Shown here: positions 7,974-17,305 of the stretch, one piece after another | How positions within the stretch are numbered: position 1 is the stretch's first letter | Layout of the letters: every line of letters begins with the position of its first letter | Origin: an uncultured Lachnospiraceae bacterium | Lineage (GTDB): Bacteria > Bacillota > Clostridia > Lachnospirales > Lachnospiraceae | Assembly: GCA_910577275.1 (NCBI GenBank) | Contig: CAJTMW010000016.1 | Location: 1-64,000, forward strand | Direction: 5' to 3' | Length of the DNA: 64,000 nucleotides | Position numbers and translations under genes: made by a program | Notes under the pieces: model-generated | Told to the model about the DNA's origin: nothing | Database searches by the model: none | What the model saw: only the letters and a program-made list of their open reading frames with translations

Positions 7974-10900
7974 TTACTCGATGGATTTCAGGGACTCGGC
8001 CATGTTTATTTTCTCCAGCTTGAAGTACATGAGGGCGTTTACCAGCATGGCGAAAATGAAGGTAAACAGAAGGCTCAGGAGGTAGCTTGCGGGGGTGATT
8101 AATTTTTTGAAGGAGACCATTTCAATATTAATATTATACATTACGAACCAGTGAAGCCATTTTCCAAGGGCAAGTCCTACAAGGGCTCCCATGGCGGTGA
8201 GCACGAGGTTTTCACGGAAAACGTAATCGGCGGTCTCCCTCGCGTAAAAGCCCAGCACCTTAATGGTGGCAATCTCCCGGATACGCTCCGTAATATTGAT
8301 GTTGGTCAGGTTATAAAGCACGATAAAGGCAAGGCTTCCCGCACAGACAATAATTAAAAAGACAATATAATTCATGCTTTCCATCATGGTTGCAATTCTC
8401 TCCCGCATATCCGCAATCACGGAGACGGCAAGCACATTTTTCTTATCCGCAAGCACGGCCGCTGCCTCATGAATATCCACGCCCTCCGCCGCCAGGGCAA
8501 AGGCGCTTTTATATTCCGGCTCCACGCCGAGCTGCTCCGCGTAGGTTTCCTTATTCACATAAATGTAGTTGTAGACAAAATTTTCACACAGAGCCGTTAC
8601 CGTCACTGTGAGGCTGTTCATATCGCTGTCCCGCAGGATCACCTTATCCCCTGCTTTGATTCCCATGTTTTCCGCTATTTTTGCGCTCAGAACGGCCTCT
8701 CCCTTTTGAGGATAGGGAATCTCCTCCCCGTCTTGCGTGTGAAGATTTACAAAAGCGGTGATTTGTTCCGCATCCTCCGGGATTTCCAGATAAACGGATT
8801 TTGTCCGGCCTCCGAAGTTCAAATCCACACTCTTTTCATACCGGCAGGCAATCCTTTCCAGCATACCGCCCTCCTGCTTAGTCAGCCCGGCAATGTCCTC
8901 CCCCTGTACGCTTTCCGAAAAAGTGACGTCAATGTCATATATCTGGATTTCATCATACTGCATCTCGGCGATATTCATAACGGAATCCCTGATGCCGAAG
9001 CCCGTGACAAGCAGCGCGGTACAGCCGCTGATGCCAAGTATCATCATGAAAAATCTCTTTTTATACCTGATAATATTTCTCACGGAAACCTTGTGCAGAA
9101 ACTTCATCCTGCCCCAGATAAAAGTGATTCTTTCCAGGAAAATCCGTTTTCCGCTCTTGGGAGCCTTCGGGCGAATCAGGTTTGCGGGCACGCTGATAAG
9201 CTCATGCCTGCATGAAAAGTATGCCGCACCCATGGAGCATAAAAGGGAAACCGCTATGGACAGGACTGCCAGAGGAAAATCAAAGTAATACTCGATTTCC
9301 CCCATGCTGTACATAATTCCATAACCCATCCATATGACCCTCGGAAAAAGCCACGTGCCGCCGATGCATCCGATAATTGCGCCGACTGCCGCCGCGGAAC
9401 CAGCGTAAAACAGGAATTTCCCCATAATAGCGCCGTTCCCGTAGCCCAGCGCTTTCAGAACGCCAATCTGTGTTCTCTGCTCCTCCACCATCCTGTTCAT
9501 GGTGGTCATGCAGATAAGAGCCGCCACAAGGAAAAAGAATACCGGGAATACGTTGGCAATGGCCGCCACAATGTTGGAATCGCTCTCGTAACAGGCATAA
9601 CCCACATTGGTGTTCCGGTTAAGGACATAGCAGTCCGGCTCCTCAAGGTCCGCAAGCTCCTGCCTTGCATCGTCGATTTTCTGCTGGGCGTCCGCCACCT
9701 CCGTCTCAAATTCGTCCTTCGCATCGCTGTATTCCACCCTGGCGTCGGCAAGCTCCACCTTGCCGTCCTCCAGCTCCGCGCGCCCTTCTTCCAAATCCTC
9801 CTGGGCCTTGACGATGTCTATTTTGGCCTGGGCAAGCTTTTCCCTGCCATCGGCAAGCTCCACCTTTGCGTCCTCAAGCTCTGCCTTCGCCTCCTCAAGC
9901 TGGACTTTTCCGTCCTCCAGCTCGGCTCTTGCGTTGGTCACTTCCGTCTTTGCGGACTGCAGCTCCGCTTCCGCCTCCATCAGCACCTTTTCATTGTGTT
10001 TTATTTTCGCGTATGCCAGCGCAATCTCGTCCTTGCCCTCCTGAAACTGACCTTTATAGGACTGGATTTCCCCGAGGCCGGAACGGATTTGCCGCAGGCC
10101 GTCTTCCAGCTGGGATTTGCCGGATTGAAGCTGGTCGTAGCCGGATTGGATTTGGGATTCGTAGGCGGAGAGTTCGGCTCTACGATTTTTGAGTTCTTCC
10201 CGTTTCTCTCCAATCTTCGCCATGCTCATATTAAATTCGTCTTCCGAAATAATTTGCAAAATGTAATACGAAAACTGCAATTGTTCCTGCTGTTTACCCA
10301 GTTCTTCTTCCCCTGCATTCAACTGCGCTATTCCTTCTTCAATCTCCGCCGCCGCACCATTCAGCTCCGCTTCCTTACCTTCAAGCTCCCTCGCCTGCGC
10401 CGACAGCTCCTCCTCCTTTTCCAGAAGCTCCGACTCCTGTGCAATCAGGGGAGCCTCCTGCTCCACCAGCTTATCCTCCTGGGCTTTCAACTCCTCCTTC
10501 GCCTCGTCCAGCTTATCCCACGCCTGGGCAAGCTCAAGCTCGTTTGCAAAAACCTCCCACTCGTGGTATTTCAGTTCCTCGTCCGCGTCCTTAATTTCCT
10601 GTTCCTTCTCCGCAATTTCCTTTTCGCCGTCGATAATTTCCTGTTCCCCGTCTATAAGCTCCTGCTCGCTGTCCGCGATTTCCTTCCTTCCGTCCGCAAG
10701 CTCCTGCTCGCCGTCTATGAGCTCCTGTTCGCCGTCCTTAATCTCCTGCTCTCCGTCCAGAATCTTCTGCCATGCGTCGTCCAATTCCTCCTCCGCTTCC
10801 GCTTTCTTATCGTCGAGCTCCGTCTGGGCATCGTCGATTTTTTCCTGCGCCGTGACAAGAAGCTCCTCGTATCTGCCCTGGGCAAGAAGCTCCGTCTCCT

Positions 10901-11612
10901 CCTCCACCCCATCGGTGATGGCGTCTATATAATCCTCATACTCGTCGGTGTACACGTCATATTTCTCACTGGCCGTCACATAAATTTCAGTGAGGTAATC
11001 GCAGTCAAAGGCTTCCCGGGGCACGTAAAGAAAAGCTGCAATCCTTCCGTCGCCGATGGAAGTGGTTCCCCTCTCAAAATTAATATAATAAGGCGAGCGC
11101 ACGATTCCCACAGCCGTAAAAGTGCGGCTCTTAAACATTTCCAGCGTATCCTCGTTATTGTCATCAGTCACCGTAATCCGGGCGCCGATAGCGTCCTCGC
11201 CGTACATGGCCGAATCCAAAAGACACTCGTCGGCACTCTCCGGCATCCTGCCCGCCGTCAGCACCACCCGGTTAATCTTTTCGGGAACCGTGTGAAATTT
11301 GTAAATATCGCTCCTCTCGCCCATAGCGCAGATTGCGTCCACGGAAACCGCCCCTTCCGCGTCGGCAATTTCAGTAAGCTCCGAAAGCGTCTCCACGCTT
11401 TCCTCCGTAAATCCCACCGTAGACAAAAGCCTGAAATCAAAAAAATTCTGGTCCGTTAAATAAGCGCTTTCCGTTGCAATCATAGCCGGAGTCGTGGCCT
11501 TTAGTCCCGAAAACAGCCCCACCCCCAGCATCACAATCGCAAGAATCGCCATATACCGGCCAAGGCTGCCTTTGATTTCCCTGATTGTAGTCTTAATCAT
11601 ACCGCTGCTCAT
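7974..11612 (-). CDS. FtsX/MacB-type ABC transporter permease with giant coiled coil
   Basis: 1212 residues. An N-terminal membrane helix (near residues 18-36) leads to an outer MacB-like domain, then a charged alpha-helical region from about 245 to 660, and then two FtsX-type membrane blocks: about residues 675-800 (FPVFFFLVAALICMTTMNRM, with TQIGVLKALGYG) and the C-terminal 120 residues (ITERIREIATIKVLGFY). Part of the helical region is a run of almost exact heptads of the form (I/L)xDGEQE. Such permeases in Firmicutes work with a LolD-like ATPase in peptide export, lipoprotein or cell-wall processes; the substrate is unknown. It lies 107 bp downstream of its ATPase. Confidence 0.9.
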   Translation of the reverse strand: MSSGMIKTTIREIKGSLGRYMAILAIVMLGVGLFSGLKATTPAMIATESAYLTDQNFFDFRLLSTVGFTEESVETLSELTEIADAEGAVSVDAICAMGERSDIYKFHTVPEKINRVVLTAGRMPESADECLLDSAMYGEDAIGARITVTDDNNEDTLEMFKSRTFTAVGIVRSPYYINFERGTTSIGDGRIAAFLYVPREAFDCDYLTEIYVTASEKYDVYTDEYEDYIDAITDGVEEETELLAQGRYEELLVTAQEKIDDAQTELDDKKAEAEEELDDAWQKILDGEQEIKDGEQELIDGEQELADGRKEIADSEQELIDGEQEIIDGEKEIAEKEQEIKDADEELKYHEWEVFANELELAQAWDKLDEAKEELKAQEDKLVEQEAPLIAQESELLEKEEELSAQARELEGKEAELNGAAAEIEEGIAQLNAGEEELGKQQEQLQFSYYILQIISEDEFNMSMAKIGEKREELKNRRAELSAYESQIQSGYDQLQSGKSQLEDGLRQIRSGLGEIQSYKGQFQEGKDEIALAYAKIKHNEKVLMEAEAELQSAKTEVTNARAELEDGKVQLEEAKAELEDAKVELADGREKLAQAKIDIVKAQEDLEEGRAELEDGKVELADARVEYSDAKDEFETEVADAQQKIDDARQELADLEEPDCYVLNRNTNVGYACYESDSNIVAAIANVFPVFFFLVAALICMTTMNRMVEEQRTQIGVLKALGYGNGAIMGKFLFYAGSAAAVGAIIGCIGGTWLFPRVIWMGYGIMYSMGEIEYYFDFPLAVLSIAVSLLCSMGAAYFSCRHELISVPANLIRPKAPKSGKRIFLERITFIWGRMKFLHKVSVRNIIRYKKRFFMMILGISGCTALLVTGFGIRDSVMNIAEMQYDEIQIYDIDVTFSESVQGEDIAGLTKQEGGMLERIACRYEKSVDLNFGGRTKSVYLEIPEDAEQITAFVNLHTQDGEEIPYPQKGEAVLSAKIAENMGIKAGDKVILRDSDMNSLTVTVTALCENFVYNYIYVNKETYAEQLGVEPEYKSAFALAAEGVDIHEAAAVLADKKNVLAVSVIADMRERIATMMESMNYIVFLIIVCAGSLAFIVLYNLTNINITERIREIATIKVLGFYARETADYVFRENLVLTAMGALVGLALGKWLHWFVMYNINIEMVSFKKLITPASYLLSLLFTFIFAMLVNALMYFKLEKINMAESLKSIE

Positions 11613-11719
11613 TTATTCCACTCCCTGTTGCTCAAACTCCGCCTCCCCTTAAAAACGCGCGCCGCCGGGCGCACCATGGGAAGAAGGAAGAACGGCTCGT
11701 AAGAGACACTCCCTTCATT

Positions 11720-12424
11720 TTACCACTCGATTTCCTCCACCGGCACAATATTCTCGTTCAGCTCCATCTTCCGCACCGTTCCGCTTTTCACCGTAATCAC
11801 CCTGTCCGCCATGGCCGTGAGCGCCTGATTGTGGGTAATCACCACCACCGTCATCCCGCTTTTCCGGCAGGCGTCCTGCAGCAGCTTCAAAACCGCCTTG
11901 CCCGTATTATAGTCAAGGGCTCCTGTAGGCTCGTCGCACAGAAGAAGCTTCGGATTCTTTGCGAGGGCCCTTGCAATGGCCACCCTCTGCTGCTCCCCGC
12001 CCGAGAGCTGCGCCGGAAAATTCCCCGCCCGCTCCTTTAAGCCCACCATCTCCAAAACCTCCATGGCGTCCAGCGGGTCCTTGCAAATCTGCGCCGCCAG
12101 CTCCACATTTTCAAGAGCCGTCAGATTTTGTACCAGATTATAAAACTGGAATACAAAGCCAATGTCAAAACGCCTGTAGGCTGTCAGTTTCTTCTTATTA
12201 TAAGAGGAGATTTCCTCTCCGTCCAAAAGCACCTGCCCCGTAGATAAACCATCCATTCCGCCTAAAATATTTAAAATCGTGGTTTTGCCTGCCCCGGAAG
12301 CGCCCACCACAACGCAAAACTCTCCTTTTTCAATGGTAAAATTCACATCATGGAGCGCCTCGATATCCACCTCGCCCATATGGTAGGTCTTGCCGACATT
12401 TTTAAATTCTACGAACGAACCCAT
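11720..12424 (-). CDS. ABC transporter ATP-binding protein (LolD/MacB type)
   Basis: 234 residues. Energises the FtsX-like permease encoded next. Walker A GASGAGKTT, the Q-loop after FVFQFYNLV, signature LSGGEQQRVAIARALA, Walker B LLLCDEPTGALD, and H-loop VVVITHN are present and in order. I start at ATG 12424 (MGSFVEFKNVGKTY) because GGGAGGAAACAG lies just upstream; the open frame continues 66 codons further but that part is hydrophobic and unrelated to ATPases. The pairing with the coiled-coil permease is a standard two-gene unit. Confidence 0.95.
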   Translation of the reverse strand: MGSFVEFKNVGKTYHMGEVDIEALHDVNFTIEKGEFCVVVGASGAGKTTILNILGGMDGLSTGQVLLDGEEISSYNKKKLTAYRRFDIGFVFQFYNLVQNLTALENVELAAQICKDPLDAMEVLEMVGLKERAGNFPAQLSGGEQQRVAIARALAKNPKLLLCDEPTGALDYNTGKAVLKLLQDACRKSGMTVVVITHNQALTAMADRVITVKSGTVRKMELNENIVPVEEIEW

Positions 12425-12583
12425 CTGTTTCCTCCCTGATGCCTTTTGGATGGCTGCTTTTGCATCCCCCTTTAAGGCGGTGTCTGCCATTTCCTGAAAA
12501 ATCATCTTTAAACATTTTACCATATGTATTTTAAGACAAAAATAGGCTGAATATAAAAAAAGTATAAAAAATGGTAAAATCAT

Positions 12584-12606
12584 GGGGCAGAGTCGTCCTC
12601 TGCCCC
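12584..12606 (-). terminator. Hairpin terminator at the end of the glycosidase operon
   Basis: Perfect 9-bp arms GGGGCAGAG (12584-12592) and CTCTGCCCC (12598-12606) with a 5-nt loop, 45 bp past the GH3-propeller stop. On the minus strand the hairpin is followed by a T-rich but interrupted tract, so termination may be imperfect. Confidence 0.6.
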
Positions 12607-12651
12607 AAATGCCTGCACTCAAATCAAGCTTGCGCTTACCTGTCGGATATG

Positions 12652-15600
12652 CTATTTAATAATGTGAAGCTGTCCGCTTCCGTCGCCATAGGCAAGGAAT
12701 CCGTCTCCGGCGGACATTCCCTGCAGCGCATAATGCGCATCTGTTTCCCAAATCTTTGAAGCCGTATTATCTTTATAGAGATAGCAATACCCATGTCCTG
12801 CCGTCTCATTCGTCGTAAAATAAATATAATACCCGTCATTCTCCCTGTCTACAATCGGAGATGCGGTAACCGGCCCGATACCATAGATGGCCGTCGCCTT
12901 TTTAAAAGCGCCTCCGGCAATGCTCACAATGTCAATGCCGCCCGCCTCCGTACCGTTTACAGCTTTTGCGCCAGTACCCACGAAAGCATAATTTCCCGCA
13001 ACAGCAGGAGTCGATGAGCTGCTGCCTGAAAGCTTCAGGTACTCAAGCTTCGGTTTCTCATCCAGAAGAGTTGCTGTTTCCGCCCGCCAGAGATAGCCGT
13101 TTTCACTGGTGAAATAAACATAATCTTCAGACAGACAAATACTTGAGTGAACCGCCCCTGCATTTTCCAGATAATCGCCAAGGGGAATTGTCTTCACCGG
13201 TTCTCCGCCCATGCTCGAAAAGCTCTCTTCTTCATCCATTAAGTAAATATTCCCCAAATCGCTGCCGCAAATAAGATACTCTTTGCCCGTAACACTAATT
13301 TGCGTCATCCCTCCCCAATAGAATCCGTCTCCGGCATTTGGATTGCACCGCGATAACGTGTATTTCTCCGGCAAAAACTTAAGATAACTGCTATAGGAAT
13401 CATATGTCCCGAAATAAAGCGCGCCGTTTAAATACTTGACAGGAGTAGCCGCCTCCCCGGAGCTTCTAAGAAGCCGGGTAAGAGACGCTTTCCCTGTGAT
13501 ATCACGTATGCGGCAAAGTTCCCAATGGGGAATCAAAATACGGATATTGGCGGAAACCGCCTTCTTCGTTTTATTATGAATGGTGACCGTAAGTGCGTAC
13601 ACACCGGTCTGAATCACCTCCCTGTTTTCTGCTGATTCAGCGTTAAGGGAGATTACAAATACGCCTTCCCGGCAGTATGCGTTAAACACATAAGTATTTT
13701 GGTCGGAACTCAATATCACTTCTGCCGAGAAATCGCCCGGGGCAGAGGCTGTCAGACCTGTGGCTATCTTTATAACATGGTAATGCCCTACCAGAATTAC
13801 TCTGTCAACCTTTAAGGTATTAGAGGAACCGGCGTCAATTGTCAAAGGATACTCAAAGGTGCCAAACACTTTATTATACTGGGTTGACGCGGCATATATT
13901 GTATCCCCGTGCCTGCTGTCATTTATAATTACAGGAGTGGAAAGCTGCGCCGCAGAAATAATATCTTTATACAACTGCCTGTCCCAAAGTACCTTTTCGG
14001 GATTCTCAACGTCGTAAGCCCTCATATGAATACCGTCAGCATTGTCGCTGTATTGTGTAAAGATATAGTTTTTCCCGTTCTCGTTATAGGTAAGCGTTTC
14101 TCCTCCTGCGCTTCCCCAAATCTCCCCTGATAAAGACATCTGAACCGATTTTTCCGACACAGGGCCGTTCATCAGGTTATAATCTGCTTCGAAAACACCG
14201 TTATTTTCGCTGTTTCCCTGAAAGGTACGCCAATCCGCCGTCACTATTTCTTTATGCAGACATATGGTGTCAATCTTAATGCCTGCTCCTTTGATAACAA
14301 GATACAAGTCTGCAACTGCCGCTTCTGTGTGAACGGCAACCGATTTTTCTATATATCTGCTCTCCTGTCCGGTAATAATCCTGTTGTTTTCCCGGGACAC
14401 TAACTGATAATCGGCGGCGCCTGTATCGGAAACATCGATAATTCCAAGGCATTCTCCGTCTATGCCGTTCAAACGCAGCTCTATCGTCCCTTTTCCGGCA
14501 GCAGCCACACGCAAGCTCATAATTCCCGAAGAAATAACCGTTTTCGGAATTACAATATATCCGGTTTCTTTATTTGACTCACAGGCACAGTGGAAGGTAT
14601 GCTTCATCATAGTTTCTGTTTTGGATACTTCCGAACCGCAAATTCCGTCCGTGTAACCGGCAATATCCCATACATTCCTTTCTCTGAATACAGAAGTCGG
14701 CGGTATGGTTTCGCCGGAAATCTTCAAGGTTACTATATCACTCTGGTATCCTGTTCCGACGACTACAATATCAACCTCCCCTTCCTCTATAGCATAACGG
14801 TTGATATTTTCAAACCACTGTTCCAGACTGGCCAGCGGGATATTGAGCGAAAGCGCGGCAGTCTCATTTTCCGCAATCACATCTGTTTTTGTAAATGCAA
14901 TCAGCTTCTTAAGAGGCATATACTCTCCGTAAAATGTACTCTTTTTTACGGCATATATCTGCACTACCTCTTTTCCTGCCCTCGCTAAGTTTTTGATGCT
15001 GGCAGAAACCGTTATGAAATCCCCCGATAGTCCTACAGCTACATCGGAATACACAAAATTGCCATAGGAAAGTCCGTACCCGAATGGATACATGATATTC
15101 TCCGTCTGGTACATATAGGTCAGCTTATTCGAGGATGGCTCTGTTTCCTTCATGTTGATGGTATAGCGGGGGTCAATCCACGGTTCCGGCGTCAAAGGCG
15201 GAAGATGGCTGATGTTATTCGGCCATGTAATTGTCAGCCTCGCTGACGGGTTGCTATCCCCGTAGATTGTCCGCGCCAGAGCCCAGCCGCCATACTGGCC
15301 GCCATATGCATAGGATATAATTGCCGCCACATCGGGATTATTTTTAATGGCTTCTACATCCAGGGGCATTTCGGAACAGACAAGCACAATCGTTCTTCCT
15401 TTGAATTTTGATGCAACACTGTTAACAAGTTCCATTTCCTGGCTTCCAATAGACATGCTGGGGCGGTCTGTCCCTTCGCTGGCATTCATATATACAGGAA
15501 TTCCTACAGCAACTACCGCATAATCATAATCTGTAAAATTTATATTATCATTGACATCAACTGCATCAACCGCTGCAAAACGTTCTGAATCAAGCGGCTC

Positions 15601-17286
15601 CTTTCTGAATATACCGTCTAATATAATTTGATTCGTTTTATCATCCACCAGCAGATAATAACCCATGGAAATATAATACTCATAAAAGGGAACATTAGAA
15701 ATTACCTGCTGCATATGATAAGTCAACAGTGCCCCATACCGTATAGCGCGCATGCCATTCCAGTCTTCATATGTAAAAATCGGAATCTGGTCCGTCTTTT
15801 CCAGTTTAACAAAACAGATATTGGAATCCTTGCATTGCATATACTCATTCGTAAAAGCTTTTCGAATACTGTAAACATTCTGCCCCCAGTCGATAACCTG
15901 AAACAGTGTTGCAGAATTTGTGTTATCCTCCGACGCATACAACTGGCCGTCTGAATCGACTTTAAGATACTTTTGAGTTTTTTCCGACTTTAAATAAACC
16001 GTAGTCAGAGACAAATTATCATCAAAGGTAACTTTTGCACTACCGCCGACATACTCTTTGATAGCTTCATAAGGCGTTAAGTATGCATGTTCAAATTCCT
16101 TAATCCCATCCACAGCATAGAACGGCTTAATCAGGGTGTTTGACAAAATGCCCGTCACTAAAATATTCCCGCCAGCGGGCACCGGCAAAAGCCCTCCTGT
16201 ATTTTTTAACAATACAATACTTTCTTCTGCCGTCTGTAAAGCAACTTCTTTATGGCCGGCGTCATCAGAATTCAGTGGAGCAGCATCCTGGCATAACTGC
16301 ATATACGGATATTTTCCCTGACTATAAAGGCCCGTCCTCAGCCAAAGCTCAATCTGAGGGCGAATCATGTTCTCCAAATCCACCCGCGTTACATCTAATA
16401 CCCCGTCCAGAACGGCATTTGCAAAATCCTGCTCCGATACCAAAGATGCGAGCATGTTATTCGAAGTGGTTTTTGCTTTAATCATTAATGCCGCAATGTA
16501 CTGGAAATTGTCAACATATACTTTATCAAATCCATTCCCAAGTCCTGTTGACAGATTGTAATCATTATTAAAGTCAGAAATGCTGAACAGATGATACGGC
16601 GTCGGAGGAGCAATCTCGGCATTATAAAGCGACAAGGCGTTGGGAATGCCGTTGGTTCCTCCAAAGGAAGTCATAACGCCTGTTGCTTCACCGGATTTTA
16701 TTGCATCATAAAATCCTTTCAGCTGCTCGTCCATAAGCGTTCTCTTATCAAAATAATTATTCGACGTCAGACGATTCCATTCGGCCTGATATCCAAAATA
16801 ATGCTTTGTAGCAGGCTGACTCAATAAATAAAATTCGTCTTTGCCGCGTATGCCGCCGCACATAGCCTGAGCCATACGATTCGTAAGAAAGGAATCCTCT
16901 GAAAAGGTTTCATAGTAGCGTCCGCACAAAGGATTGCCTCTCATATCGGAAACGGCAGCAAAAACAAGTGTGTTGGGATTATCAAAATCAAATTTTCCGC
17001 GCACTTCCGTTCCTATTACATTTCCCACTTTATCCATCAGCTCCGTATTCCATGTCTGCCCCATGGCGATTGGTACCGGAAAGTCTGTGTCTACTCCGAA
17101 AATCCCGTCCATTCCTCCATTTGCCGACTGCGGGAGCTCGTATCCCGATTCGGTGACAACACCACGGGTGGCAAATTTGGACGCATAATGCGCCAGCTGC
17201 TCTATCGTCATGTCATGTAATATATCTGATACTGTTTCGTTTAAATTGTCTTTGTTTACGATAAGATTTCCTACCTTCTTCATCAT
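12652..17286 (-). CDS. GH3 glycosidase fused to trefoil-like, CBM6-like and PQQ-propeller-like domains
   Basis: 1544 residues, about twice a usual GH3 enzyme. Order as read: GH3 barrel (1-~350; KH pair at 161-162, TSFGGTNGIPN, predicted nucleophile Asp238 in SDF where SDW is usual); a fascin/trefoil-like insert (~415-510: TQKYLKVDSDGQLYAS); GH3 C-terminal sandwich (DRPSMS, SYAYGGQYGG); an FnIII-like domain after YPFGYGLSYG; a CBM6-like domain (~890-1040); then a quinoprotein-like propeller to the end (STPVIIND, STPAVAGNYAFVGTG) interrupted by a beta insert. No signal peptide, so probably cytoplasmic. GGGGGATGAA precedes the ATG. Last gene of the importer operon, 19 bp after the other GH3. Substrate unknown, probably a beta-glucoside. 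Confidence 0.85.
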   Translation of the reverse strand: MMKKVGNLIVNKDNLNETVSDILHDMTIEQLAHYASKFATRGVVTESGYELPQSANGGMDGIFGVDTDFPVPIAMGQTWNTELMDKVGNVIGTEVRGKFDFDNPNTLVFAAVSDMRGNPLCGRYYETFSEDSFLTNRMAQAMCGGIRGKDEFYLLSQPATKHYFGYQAEWNRLTSNNYFDKRTLMDEQLKGFYDAIKSGEATGVMTSFGGTNGIPNALSLYNAEIAPPTPYHLFSISDFNNDYNLSTGLGNGFDKVYVDNFQYIAALMIKAKTTSNNMLASLVSEQDFANAVLDGVLDVTRVDLENMIRPQIELWLRTGLYSQGKYPYMQLCQDAAPLNSDDAGHKEVALQTAEESIVLLKNTGGLLPVPAGGNILVTGILSNTLIKPFYAVDGIKEFEHAYLTPYEAIKEYVGGSAKVTFDDNLSLTTVYLKSEKTQKYLKVDSDGQLYASEDNTNSATLFQVIDWGQNVYSIRKAFTNEYMQCKDSNICFVKLEKTDQIPIFTYEDWNGMRAIRYGALLTYHMQQVISNVPFYEYYISMGYYLLVDDKTNQIILDGIFRKEPLDSERFAAVDAVDVNDNINFTDYDYAVVAVGIPVYMNASEGTDRPSMSIGSQEMELVNSVASKFKGRTIVLVCSEMPLDVEAIKNNPDVAAIISYAYGGQYGGWALARTIYGDSNPSARLTITWPNNISHLPPLTPEPWIDPRYTINMKETEPSSNKLTYMYQTENIMYPFGYGLSYGNFVYSDVAVGLSGDFITVSASIKNLARAGKEVVQIYAVKKSTFYGEYMPLKKLIAFTKTDVIAENETAALSLNIPLASLEQWFENINRYAIEEGEVDIVVVGTGYQSDIVTLKISGETIPPTSVFRERNVWDIAGYTDGICGSEVSKTETMMKHTFHCACESNKETGYIVIPKTVISSGIMSLRVAAAGKGTIELRLNGIDGECLGIIDVSDTGAADYQLVSRENNRIITGQESRYIEKSVAVHTEAAVADLYLVIKGAGIKIDTICLHKEIVTADWRTFQGNSENNGVFEADYNLMNGPVSEKSVQMSLSGEIWGSAGGETLTYNENGKNYIFTQYSDNADGIHMRAYDVENPEKVLWDRQLYKDIISAAQLSTPVIINDSRHGDTIYAASTQYNKVFGTFEYPLTIDAGSSNTLKVDRVILVGHYHVIKIATGLTASAPGDFSAEVILSSDQNTYVFNAYCREGVFVISLNAESAENREVIQTGVYALTVTIHNKTKKAVSANIRILIPHWELCRIRDITGKASLTRLLRSSGEAATPVKYLNGALYFGTYDSYSSYLKFLPEKYTLSRCNPNAGDGFYWGGMTQISVTGKEYLICGSDLGNIYLMDEEESFSSMGGEPVKTIPLGDYLENAGAVHSSICLSEDYVYFTSENGYLWRAETATLLDEKPKLEYLKLSGSSSSTPAVAGNYAFVGTGAKAVNGTEAGGIDIVSIAGGAFKKATAIYGIGPVTASPIVDRENDGYYIYFTTNETAGHGYCYLYKDNTASKIWETDAHYALQGMSAGDGFLAYGDGSGQLHIIK

Positions 17287-17305
17287 TTCATCCCCCTTAA
17301 ATCAA

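Noticed and set aside
9996..11459. 487-codon open frame on the plus strand opposite the coiled-coil permease
   Set aside because: It is the antisense of the repetitive Glu/Asp/Gln-rich heptads, which give Leu/Phe-rich nonsense without stops. No ribosome site or family likeness.
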